Source of the DNA: Gammaproteobacteria bacterium
GTDB lineage: Bacteria > Pseudomonadota > Gammaproteobacteria > Steroidobacterales > Steroidobacteraceae
Direction of reading: 5' to 3'
NCBI GenBank assembly: GCA_019247195.1
Contig: JAFAPI010000220.1
Location: 1 to 41,323, forward strand
DNA length: 41,323 bases
In this document: positions 8,892-15,816 of the stretch, in pieces
How the letters are laid out: each line of letters opens with the position of its first letter
Position numbering within the stretch: position 1 is the first letter of the stretch
Program-made: the position numbers and the translations under genes
Notes under the pieces: generated by a model
Told to the model about the DNA's origin: nothing
Database searches by the model: none
Seen by the model: the letters and a program-made list of their open reading frames with translations, nothing else

Positions 8892-11561
8892 TCAGACCTT
8901 CCAGGGGACGGGCTTGTCGGGCTGCACGCCGAGGCTTTCGATGGCACGCGCCACGCTCGCCCGATCGACCTGGCCCTCATCGGCGAGCGCCTTCAGGGCC
9001 GCGACGGCGATGTGCTGGCGGTCCACCTCAAAGAAGCGCCGCAGCTCCGCGCGCGCATCCGAGCGCCCAAAACCGTCGGTGCCGAGCACGACATAGCGTC
9101 CGCGCACCCACTGGCGGATCTGATCCGGCACGGTGCGCATGTAGTCCGTGGCCGCCACCACCGGGCCGGCCTGCTCGGCGAGCAGAGCCTGCACGTAGGG
9201 CACCCGCGCCTTCTCGCCCGGATGCAGCAGGTTCCAGCGCTCGCACTCGAGCGCTTCGCGCCGCAGTTCGCTGAAGCTGGTGATCGAGTACACGTCGGCC
9301 GGGATCTTGAACTGCTCCTCGAGCAGCTTCGCCGCGGCGAGACACTCGCGCAGAATCGTCCCGGAGCCGAGCAGGGTCGCACGCACCTTGCCGCGGCCAC
9401 CTGCCTGCAGTCGGTACCCGCCGCGCAGGATGCCCGGCGCCGCGCCCTCGGGCATCGGCGGCTGGGCGTAGTTCTCATTCATCACGGTGATGTAATAGAA
9501 AATGTTCTGCTGCTCGGCATACATGCGCCGCAGCCCATCGTGGATGATCACGGCGAGCTCGTAGGCGTAGGCCGGGTCATAGCCCACGCAGTTGGGCACG
9601 GTGCTCGCGACCAGCTGGCTGTGTCCGTCCTGGTGCTGCAGGCCCTCACCGGCTAGCGTGGTGCGCCCCGCGGTCGCCCCGATGAGGAAGCCGCGCGACT
9701 GGATGTCGCCCGCCGCCCAGATGAAGTCGCCGACGCGTTGGAAGCCGAACATCGAATAGAAAATGTAGAACGGCACCATGTTGATGCCGTGGTTGCTGTA
9801 GGCGGTACCGGCGGCGATCCACGAGCACAGTGAACCGGCCTCGTTGATGCCCTCCTCCAGCATCTGTCCCTTCTTGTCCTCGCGGTAGGACATCAGCGTC
9901 TCGGCGTCCTGCGGGGTGTAGAGCTGCCCGACCGAGGAGTAGATGCCGATCTGGCGGAACAGGCCCTCCATGCCGAAGGTCCGTGCCTCGTCGGGCACGA
10001 TCGGCACCACGTGCTTGCCGATGCCCTTGTCCTTGAGCAGCACGGTGAGGATGCGCACGAAGGCCATCGTGGTGGAGATCTCGCGCTCGCCCGTGCCCTC
10101 GAGAATGGTCGCGAACGCCTCCAGCGGTGGCACTTCGAGCGCGGGCGCGGTGCGGCGCCGGGCGGGCAGGAAGCCGCCGAGCCCGGCGCGACGCTCCCGC
10201 AGGTAACGCGTCTCCTCCGCGTCCTCACCGGGCTTGCGGAACGGCAGCCCGGCGATGTCGGCGTCGTCCACCGGGATGTTGAAACGGTCGCGGAAGATCT
10301 TCAGGTCCTCCTCGGAGAGCTTCTTCTGCTGGTGGGCGACCATCTGGCCCTCCCCGCCCTTGCCGAGGCCGAAGCCCTTGACGGTCTTGGCGAGAATGAC
10401 GGTGGGCTGCCCCTTGTGGGCCATGGCCGCCGCGTAGGCGGCATAGACCTTACGGGCATCGTGACCGCCGCGATTCAGCCGCCAGATCTCGTCGTCCGAC
10501 ATGTTGGCGACCATGGCCTTCAGCTCGGGGTATTTGCCGAAGAAGTGCTCGCGGGTGTACGCGCCCCCCTTGGCCTTGAAATTCTGATATTCCCCGTCGA
10601 CGCACTCTTCCATCACCCGGCGCAGCAGGCCGAGGTGATCGCGCGCGAGGAGCGGATCCCAGCGCGAGCCCCACAGCACCTTGATCACGTTCCAGCCCGC
10701 GCCGAGGAAGGCGGACTCGAGCTCCTGGATGATCTTACCGTTGCCGCGCACCGGTCCGTCGAGCCGCTGCAGGTTGCAGTTGATGACGAAGATGAGGTTG
10801 TCGAGCCCCTCGCGCACCGGCATGGTCAGCGCGCCCATCGACTCCGGCTCGTCCATCTCGCCGTCGCCCAGGAACACCCATACCTTGCGGTCGCTCGCGG
10901 GCACCAGGCCGCGGTGCTCGAGGTAGCGGGTGAAGCGGGCCTGGAAGATGGCCATCATCGCGCCGAGGCCCATCGATACCGTCGGGAACTGCCAGAAGTC
11001 CGGCATCAGCCAGGGGTGCGGGTAGGAGGACAGCCCCACGCCGGGGGCACGCGCTTCCTGGCGGAAGAACTGCAGCTGCTCCTCATTGAGGCGGCCTTCG
11101 AGGTAGGCGCGGGCATAGATACCCGGCGAGGAATGGCCCTGGATGAAGACCATGTCGCCCGGATGCGAGCTGCTCGGTGCGCGCCAGACGTGGTTGAAGC
11201 CGACCTCGTACAGCGTCGCGGAGGAGGCGTAGCTGGCGAGGTGACCGCCGTACTCGGAGGAGGCGCGATTGGCTGCGAGCACCATGGCGAGCGCATTCCA
11301 GCGGATGTACGCCTCGATGCGCTGCTCGAGCGCACGATTGCCCGGGTAGTCCGGCTCGCGCCCGGCGGCGATGGTATTGACGTAGGCGGTGTTGGGCCTG
11401 AACGGCAGGTAGGCGCCGCTGCGGCGCGTGTAGTCGATCAGGCGCTCGAGCAGGTAATGCGCGCGCTGCGGTCCGTGCGTCTTCAGCACCGAGTCGATCG
11501 ACTCGAGCCACTCCCGCGTTTCGACGGGATCGAGGTCTTCCATCTTCGGCGGTTCGGTCAT
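8892..11561 (-). CDS. aceE: Pyruvate dehydrogenase E1, homodimeric type
   Basis: Thiamine-diphosphate enzyme that decarboxylates pyruvate and acetylates the E2 lipoyl groups (889 residues, the normal AceE size). Visible family features include the HSSPGIYARAYLEGR segment, the ThDP-binding GDGEMDEPES...NLQRLDGP block and the conserved SCxGYDPAYAYEL-like region near residue 700. The start ATG at 11561 has AGGA about 5 bases upstream; a 40-residue upstream extension was discarded. It leads the operon aceE-aceF-lpdA. The 212-bp gap to the divergent pyrC gene must hold its promoter. No pdhR-type regulator is adjacent. Confidence 0.97.
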   Translation of the reverse strand: MTEPPKMEDLDPVETREWLESIDSVLKTHGPQRAHYLLERLIDYTRRSGAYLPFRPNTAYVNTIAAGREPDYPGNRALEQRIEAYIRWNALAMVLAANRASSEYGGHLASYASSATLYEVGFNHVWRAPSSSHPGDMVFIQGHSSPGIYARAYLEGRLNEEQLQFFRQEARAPGVGLSSYPHPWLMPDFWQFPTVSMGLGAMMAIFQARFTRYLEHRGLVPASDRKVWVFLGDGEMDEPESMGALTMPVREGLDNLIFVINCNLQRLDGPVRGNGKIIQELESAFLGAGWNVIKVLWGSRWDPLLARDHLGLLRRVMEECVDGEYQNFKAKGGAYTREHFFGKYPELKAMVANMSDDEIWRLNRGGHDARKVYAAYAAAMAHKGQPTVILAKTVKGFGLGKGGEGQMVAHQQKKLSEEDLKIFRDRFNIPVDDADIAGLPFRKPGEDAEETRYLRERRAGLGGFLPARRRTAPALEVPPLEAFATILEGTGEREISTTMAFVRILTVLLKDKGIGKHVVPIVPDEARTFGMEGLFRQIGIYSSVGQLYTPQDAETLMSYREDKKGQMLEEGINEAGSLCSWIAAGTAYSNHGINMVPFYIFYSMFGFQRVGDFIWAAGDIQSRGFLIGATAGRTTLAGEGLQHQDGHSQLVASTVPNCVGYDPAYAYELAVIIHDGLRRMYAEQQNIFYYITVMNENYAQPPMPEGAAPGILRGGYRLQAGGRGKVRATLLGSGTILRECLAAAKLLEEQFKIPADVYSITSFSELRREALECERWNLLHPGEKARVPYVQALLAEQAGPVVAATDYMRTVPDQIRQWVRGRYVVLGTDGFGRSDARAELRRFFEVDRQHIAVAALKALADEGQVDRASVARAIESLGVQPDKPVPWKV

Positions 11562-11641
11562 CGCATCCTGTCCGGAATGGGATCGCCGGCAGGCGACGTG
11601 GCGGCGCACTCGAGGCGTGCGCGTGGCGTGCCGGGTCGCGG

Positions 11642-11647
11642 TAGAAT
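11642..11647 (+). promoter_or_regulatory. Candidate -10 box for pyrC
   Basis: TAGAAT, the -10 form seen repeatedly in this window, lies about 125 bases before the pyrC start. No clear -35 box is at 16-18 bp. If real, pyrC has a leader of ~120 nt that contains a 7-codon mini-ORF (11653-11676). Confidence 0.35.
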
Positions 11648-11773
11648 GCCAAATGATGGCGAGCGGCAGCGGGTAAAGCAAGTGAGTTCAAGGGGTTCCG
11701 CAGCAGCACACGCCGAGCTCAGACCCCCCGCCCACCCCGACCCGAGCCACCGGCACGGACCGCGTGGGCACGC

Positions 11774-12811
11774 ATGAGCGCGCTGCGCATCACCCGTCCG
11801 GATGACTGGCACCTGCACCTGCGTGATGGCGCGGCCCTCGCCGCGGTGGTGGGCTTCAGCGCAGCGCGCTTCGCACGCGCCATCGTCATGCCCAATCTCA
11901 ACCCCCCCGTGACGAGCACGCCCCAGGCGCGTGCCTATCGCGAGCGCATCCGCGCCTGCCTGCCCGCTGGCGCGCGCTTCGAGCCGCTCATGACGCTGTA
12001 CCTCACCGACAGCACCACGGCCGCCGAGCTCGAGGCGGCGAAGGCGAGTGGTCTGATCCACGGGATCAAACTCTACCCGGCCGGTGCCACGACGCACGCC
12101 GAGGCCGGCGTGACCGACGTGCGCGCGCTCGATGAGCGCTTCGCGCGCATGGCCGAGCTCGGGCTCGTCCTCGAGGTGCACGGGGAGGTCACCGATCCCG
12201 CCGTCGATATCTTCGAGCGCGAAGCACGCTTCATCGACACCGTGCTCGGCCCGCTCATCGAGCGCCATCCGCGCCTGCGCGTCGTCTTCGAGCACATCAC
12301 CACGGCCGCGGCCGTGCAGTTCGTGCGCGGGGCCCGCGAAGGGGTCGCAGCCACCGTGACCCCGCAGCACCTCCTGCTGAACCGCAATGCGCTCTTCGCC
12401 GGCGGCATCCGCCCGCACTATTACTGCCTGCCGGTGCTCAAGGCGGAGCGCGAGCGGCGGGCCCTGCTCGAGGCGCTAGCGGCGGGCTCGCCGCGCTTCT
12501 TCCTCGGCACCGACAGTGCACCGCACGCACGGGGCGACAAGGAGCGCGCCTGCGGCTGCGCCGGCGTGTTTTCGGCACACGCCGCGCTCGAGCTGTATGC
12601 CGAGGCCTTCGAGAGCATCGGCGCGCTGCCGAGGCTCGAGGCCTTCGCGGCCTTCCACGGCGCCGATTTCTACGGCCTGCCGCGCAATCGCGACGCCGTG
12701 ACGCTGGTGCGCGAGCCGTGGTCGGTGCCGGCGCAATTCCCTTACGGCGCCGACACGCTCGTGCCGCTGCGGGCGGGCGAATCCGTCGCCTGGCGGCTCG
12801 TGTCTGAATGA
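11774..12811 (+). CDS. pyrC: Dihydroorotase, PyrC type
   Basis: Zinc amidohydrolase that cyclises carbamoyl-aspartate to dihydroorotate in pyrimidine synthesis (345 residues). Metal and catalytic residues are visible at a constant offset of three from the E. coli enzyme: His13 and His15 (HLHLRDG), carboxylated Lys99 (GIKLYP), His136, His174 and Asp247 (GTDSAPH). It is divergent from aceE. Its stop overlaps the RNase T start (ATGA), so the two genes are translationally coupled. The pyrC-rnt pair with grxD nearby also occurs in pseudomonads, as I recall. Confidence 0.97.
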   Translation: MSALRITRPDDWHLHLRDGAALAAVVGFSAARFARAIVMPNLNPPVTSTPQARAYRERIRACLPAGARFEPLMTLYLTDSTTAAELEAAKASGLIHGIKLYPAGATTHAEAGVTDVRALDERFARMAELGLVLEVHGEVTDPAVDIFEREARFIDTVLGPLIERHPRLRVVFEHITTAAAVQFVRGAREGVAATVTPQHLLLNRNALFAGGIRPHYYCLPVLKAERERRALLEALAAGSPRFFLGTDSAPHARGDKERACGCAGVFSAHAALELYAEAFESIGALPRLEAFAAFHGADFYGLPRNRDAVTLVREPWSVPAQFPYGADTLVPLRAGESVAWRLVSE

Positions 12812-13545
12812 GTAGCCCGGCCAGTGCGCCCCAGGGGCTGGCTGCGGGGGCGGCGCTGATGTCGCGCCGTTTCCGCGGCTACCTGCCGGTGGCGATCGAC
12901 GTCGAGACGGGTGGCTTCCGGGCGGCCACCGACGCCCTGCTGGAGATCGCGGTCGTGCTCATAGACATGGATGAGGGCGGCGAGCTGCATCGCGGAGCGA
13001 CTCACCACTTTCACGTGCTGCCCTTCAGCGGCGCGCGCCTCGATCCGGTATCCCTGGCGGTGACCGGCATCGATCCGCACCATCCGCTGCGCCCCGCGCT
13101 GCCGGAGCGGGACGCGCTGCAGCGGGTCTTCCGCGAGATCCGCCGCGCCGTGCGCGCCTATGACTGCCGGCGGGCGATCCTGGTCGGACACAATGCGGCC
13201 TTCGACCTCGGCTTCATCAACGCCGCGGTGGCGCGCGCCGAGGTGAAGCGCAACCCCTTCCATCCTTTCTCCTGCTTCGACACCGCCACACTCGCGGGCG
13301 CAGCCCTCGGCCAGACCGTCCTCGCGAAGGCGATCACCGTGGCCGGGCTGAGCTGGGAGGCGGGCAACGCGCACAACGCGCGCTACGACGCGGAGTGCAG
13401 CGCCGAGATCTTCTGCCTGGTGTGCAATCGCCTGCGGGATAGCCACCGCAACGCCGAGAGCCGGGCGCGCGAGCTCGGCTGGCTCGGTGCGGCCGATGCC
13501 GCAGCGGAGGACCCTGGTGAGGGGCCGGCGCTCGCGCCGCCCTAG
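12808..13545 (+). CDS. rnt: Ribonuclease T
   Basis: DEDD-family 3'-5' exonuclease that trims tRNA and other stable RNA 3' ends (245 residues). Catalytic residues are visible as Asp31 and Glu33 in DVETGG, the Asp of HNAAFD and the His and Asp of HNARYD (DEDDh type). The first ~20 residues are extra to the usual start, which would lie near MSRRFRGYLPV. The ATG at 12868 could therefore be used, but the ATGA overlap with pyrC favours 12808. It converges with grxD, with one base between the two stop codons. Confidence 0.93.
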   Translation: MSSPASAPQGLAAGAALMSRRFRGYLPVAIDVETGGFRAATDALLEIAVVLIDMDEGGELHRGATHHFHVLPFSGARLDPVSLAVTGIDPHHPLRPALPERDALQRVFREIRRAVRAYDCRRAILVGHNAAFDLGFINAAVARAEVKRNPFHPFSCFDTATLAGAALGQTVLAKAITVAGLSWEAGNAHNARYDAECSAEIFCLVCNRLRDSHRNAESRARELGWLGAADAAAEDPGEGPALAPP

Positions 13546-13546
13546 C

Positions 13547-13882
13547 TCAGGCGGCGCCCGCGGCGCCGAGCAGCTTCTTCAATTCACCGCTCTGGTACAT
13601 CTCGAGTGCGATGTCGCAGCCGCCGATCAGCTCGCCGTTGACGTACAGCTGCGGGTAGGTCGGCCAGTTCGAGTAGCGCTTGAGAGCGTCGCGCAGCTCG
13701 GGCTCCTCGAAGATGTTGACGTGCTTGAAGCGCGCCCCGAGCGCGCGCAGCGCCGCGACGGTCTGGGCGGAGAACCCGCACTGCGGGAAGTCCGGGGTGC
13801 CTTTCATGAACAATACCACCGGGCTCGAGGCCAGCTCGGCCTTGATTCGGGTGATCACGTCCTCGCTCACTGCCACATTCAT
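13547..13882 (-). CDS. grxD: Monothiol glutaredoxin (CGFS type)
   Basis: Grx4/GrxD-type monothiol glutaredoxin (111 residues), a cytosolic carrier of 2Fe-2S clusters. The signature CGFS active site follows GTPDFPQ; the glutathione-binding WPTYPQLYVNGELIGGCD segment is complete. It starts with ATG at 13882, overlapping the stop of the DUF1289 gene (ATGA), so the two are read as one unit. No upstream extension is needed. Confidence 0.96.
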   Translation of the reverse strand: MNVAVSEDVITRIKAELASSPVVLFMKGTPDFPQCGFSAQTVAALRALGARFKHVNIFEEPELRDALKRYSNWPTYPQLYVNGELIGGCDIALEMYQSGELKKLLGAAGAA

Positions 13883-14094
13883 AAGTGCCTCTGTTGAAGT
13901 TGCTGCCGGCGCCGCTCGAGCTCCGCGAGCAGCTGCCACTGTTCATCCGCGCTCAGCATGATCCAGCGACCGATCTCCTCCACCGTCCGCAGGCAACCGA
14001 TGCACAGCCCGCGCCCATCGAGCGTGCAGACGTTGATGCAGGGGGACGGCGGGCGCTGCGGGCGTCCGGCCGTCTTCGGATCAGCCGCGTTCAC
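13879..14094 (-). CDS. DUF1289 small cysteine-rich protein
   Basis: A 71-residue protein with the DUF1289 pattern SPCINVCTLD...GLCIGCLRTVEEI: four cysteines, likely a small metal or iron-sulfur site, followed by a helical C-terminus. Function is not known. The start is taken as GTG at 14094, which puts the conserved PSPC motif ~18 residues in; no in-frame ATG is suitable. The stop overlaps the grxD start by four bases, and the pairing with an iron-sulfur carrier gene is suggestive. The frame stays open far upstream through nadC, which is only a GC-rich artefact. Confidence 0.85.
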   Translation of the reverse strand: MNAADPKTAGRPQRPPSPCINVCTLDGRGLCIGCLRTVEEIGRWIMLSADEQWQLLAELERRRQQLQQRHL

Positions 14095-14133
14095 GATCCC
14101 GTCTGTGGGCGGTGGCTGCCACCGGGGCGTTCG

Positions 14134-14162
14134 TTGAATTATGGGGGTGCGTCGCCTATTCT
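14134..14162 (+). promoter_or_regulatory. Candidate sigma70 promoter for the PuuD-like gene and nadC
   Basis: TTGAAT (14134-14139), a 17-base spacer and TATTCT (14157-14162) lie about 55 bases before the ATG at 14218. A GGAG Shine-Dalgarno lies close to that ATG. Confidence 0.5.
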
Positions 14163-14217
14163 TCAAACACGCGCGGCTCATGGGCCCCGCACAAACAATA
14201 AGTTGGAGATTTAAGCC

Positions 14218-14829
14218 ATGAATCCCCTCAACAATCACCGCCACTCCCTGATCCTGGGCATCATCCTCGCGCTGGCTCTGGCGCTGCTCCTGGGCGGGAA
14301 CCACTTCTACCAGCTCGGCCTCGCGCGCTGGTTCCATATCGTCTCGGGGGTGTTCTGGATCGGGCTCCTCTATTACTTCAACGTGGCGCAGACTCCCGCG
14401 CTCGCCGACGCCGCCGCCGACAAAGGCGGGCCCGGCGGCGCGGGCATCACCAAGTACGTGGCGCCGCGCGCCCTGTTCTGGTTCCGCTGGGGAGCGGTGG
14501 CGACCTGGGTAGGCGGAGCTTGGCTGCTGGGCCAGAGCCTGGTGAGCGCCCTGACGTTCGGGGCGGTGGCCGACCCCCTCAATCACTCGCCCTACTACCT
14601 GCACACGATCGGCACCGGCGGCTGGCTCGGTACGATCATGCTGCTCAACGTGTGGGGCATCATCTGGCCGAACCAGAAGAAGATCCTCGGCCTGAAGCCT
14701 GCGACCGACGAGGAGAAGGCGCGCGCGCGCAAGGCGGCTGGCATGGCTTCCCGTGTCAACTTCGTGCTCTCGATCCCGATGCTGATGTGCATGGCCGGGG
14801 CCAGCCATGGCCTGCCGTTCATGAGCTAG
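14218..14829 (+). CDS. Urate oxidase N-terminal (PuuD-like) integral membrane protein
   Basis: A 203-residue inner-membrane protein with about four to five hydrophobic segments. It resembles the Urate_ox_N membrane domain of PuuD, including a WFHIVSGVFWIGLLYYFN helix, an HTIGTGGWLG turn and a WGIIWPNQKKIL loop. Full-length PuuD urate hydroxylases add a C-terminal cytochrome c domain, and here no CxxCH is present. Several conserved histidines could bind haem. Such short forms may not oxidise urate at all. GGAG precedes the ATG. The stop abuts the nadC GTG with no intervening base, implying translational coupling. Confidence 0.8.
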   Translation: MNPLNNHRHSLILGIILALALALLLGGNHFYQLGLARWFHIVSGVFWIGLLYYFNVAQTPALADAAADKGGPGGAGITKYVAPRALFWFRWGAVATWVGGAWLLGQSLVSALTFGAVADPLNHSPYYLHTIGTGGWLGTIMLLNVWGIIWPNQKKILGLKPATDEEKARARKAAGMASRVNFVLSIPMLMCMAGASHGLPFMS

Positions 14830-15681
14830 GTGCCCGAGCTTCCGTCCGATCTGCGCCTGCAGGTCGCCGCCGCACTGCGTGAGGATCTCGGCGCCGGCGA
14901 CGTGACGGCCGCGCTCGTGCCGGCCACGCAGACCGTGCGCGGGCATATCGTCACGCGCGAGGAAGCCGTGCTGTGCGGCAGTGCCTGGGCCGCGGAGACC
15001 TTCCGCCAGCTCGATGCGGCGGTGCGCCTCAGCTGGCATGCCGCCGACGGCGAGCGGGTGCGCCCGGAGCAGGTGCTGTGCGAGCTCGCCGGCCCGGCGC
15101 GGCCCGTTCTGTCCGGGGAGCGTACCGCGCTCAACTTTCTGCAGCTGCTGTCGGGCACCGCCACGGCGACACGGGCCTATGCGGAGGCGGTCGCCGGCAC
15201 CCACTGCCAGATCCTGGACACCCGCAAGACGCTGCCGGGCCTGCGCAGCGCACAGAAGTACGCCGTGCGCTGCGGCGGTGCCCGTAACCATCGACTGGGA
15301 CTCTTCGACCAGGTCCTGATCAAGGAGAACCACATCGTCGCGGCGGGCTCGATCAGCGCGGCCCTTGCTGCGGCCCGCCACGCGGCCTCGGGGCTGCGTG
15401 TCGAGGTGGAGGTGGAGAACCTGGCAGAGCTGCGCGAGGCGCTGGCCGCGGCCCCGGACATCATCCTGCTCGATGACTTCACACTCGAGGACCTGCGTGC
15501 CGCGGTGCAACTGCGCAACGCGCAAGCCGCGGCCGTGCAGCTGGAAGCCTCCGGCAGCGTCTCGCTCGAGGGGGTACGGGCCGTAGCCCAGACCGGGGTC
15601 GACTACGTCTCGGTCGGCTCGATCACCAAGCACGTGCGCGCTGTGGACCTGTCGCTGCGCCTGGAGTTCGAGACCCGCTGA
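14830..15681 (+). CDS. nadC: Nicotinate-nucleotide pyrophosphorylase (quinolinate phosphoribosyltransferase)
   Basis: Makes nicotinate mononucleotide from quinolinate and PRPP in NAD synthesis (283 residues). Family motifs are ERTALNFLQLLSGTAT, LDTRKTLPGLRSAQKYAVRCGG, HRLGLFDQVLIKENH, VEVEVENLAE and the C-terminal VDYVSVGSITK. GTG start directly after the TAG of the upstream membrane protein. It converges with the GGDEF-EAL gene; the 135-bp gap (15682-15816) has only a short 6-bp hairpin at 15768-15782 and no clear T-tract terminator. Confidence 0.96.
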   Translation: MPELPSDLRLQVAAALREDLGAGDVTAALVPATQTVRGHIVTREEAVLCGSAWAAETFRQLDAAVRLSWHAADGERVRPEQVLCELAGPARPVLSGERTALNFLQLLSGTATATRAYAEAVAGTHCQILDTRKTLPGLRSAQKYAVRCGGARNHRLGLFDQVLIKENHIVAAGSISAALAAARHAASGLRVEVEVENLAELREALAAAPDIILLDDFTLEDLRAAVQLRNAQAAAVQLEASGSVSLEGVRAVAQTGVDYVSVGSITKHVRAVDLSLRLEFETR

Positions 15682-15816
15682 CAGCGCGGCCCGAGTTCCG
15701 CGTCAGTAAACCCCCGTGCCACCCTCGCCGGGCGTGAGCTCCCAGTCCAAGACGTTAGGCAGAGGGGTCCGCATGCTGCGGATGGTCTTAGGCGCGCCTG
15801 CGCGCGCGGCCGCCTT

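Noticed and set aside
10011..11777. 588-codon plus-strand frame antisense to aceE
   Set aside because: Shadow frame: it fully overlaps the clear aceE gene, and the composition is Arg/Ala/His-rich with no domain.
14095..15633. Long N-terminal extension of the DUF1289 frame through nadC
   Set aside because: The extension is antisense to nadC and the PuuD-like gene; the DUF1289 motif needs only the last ~71 residues.
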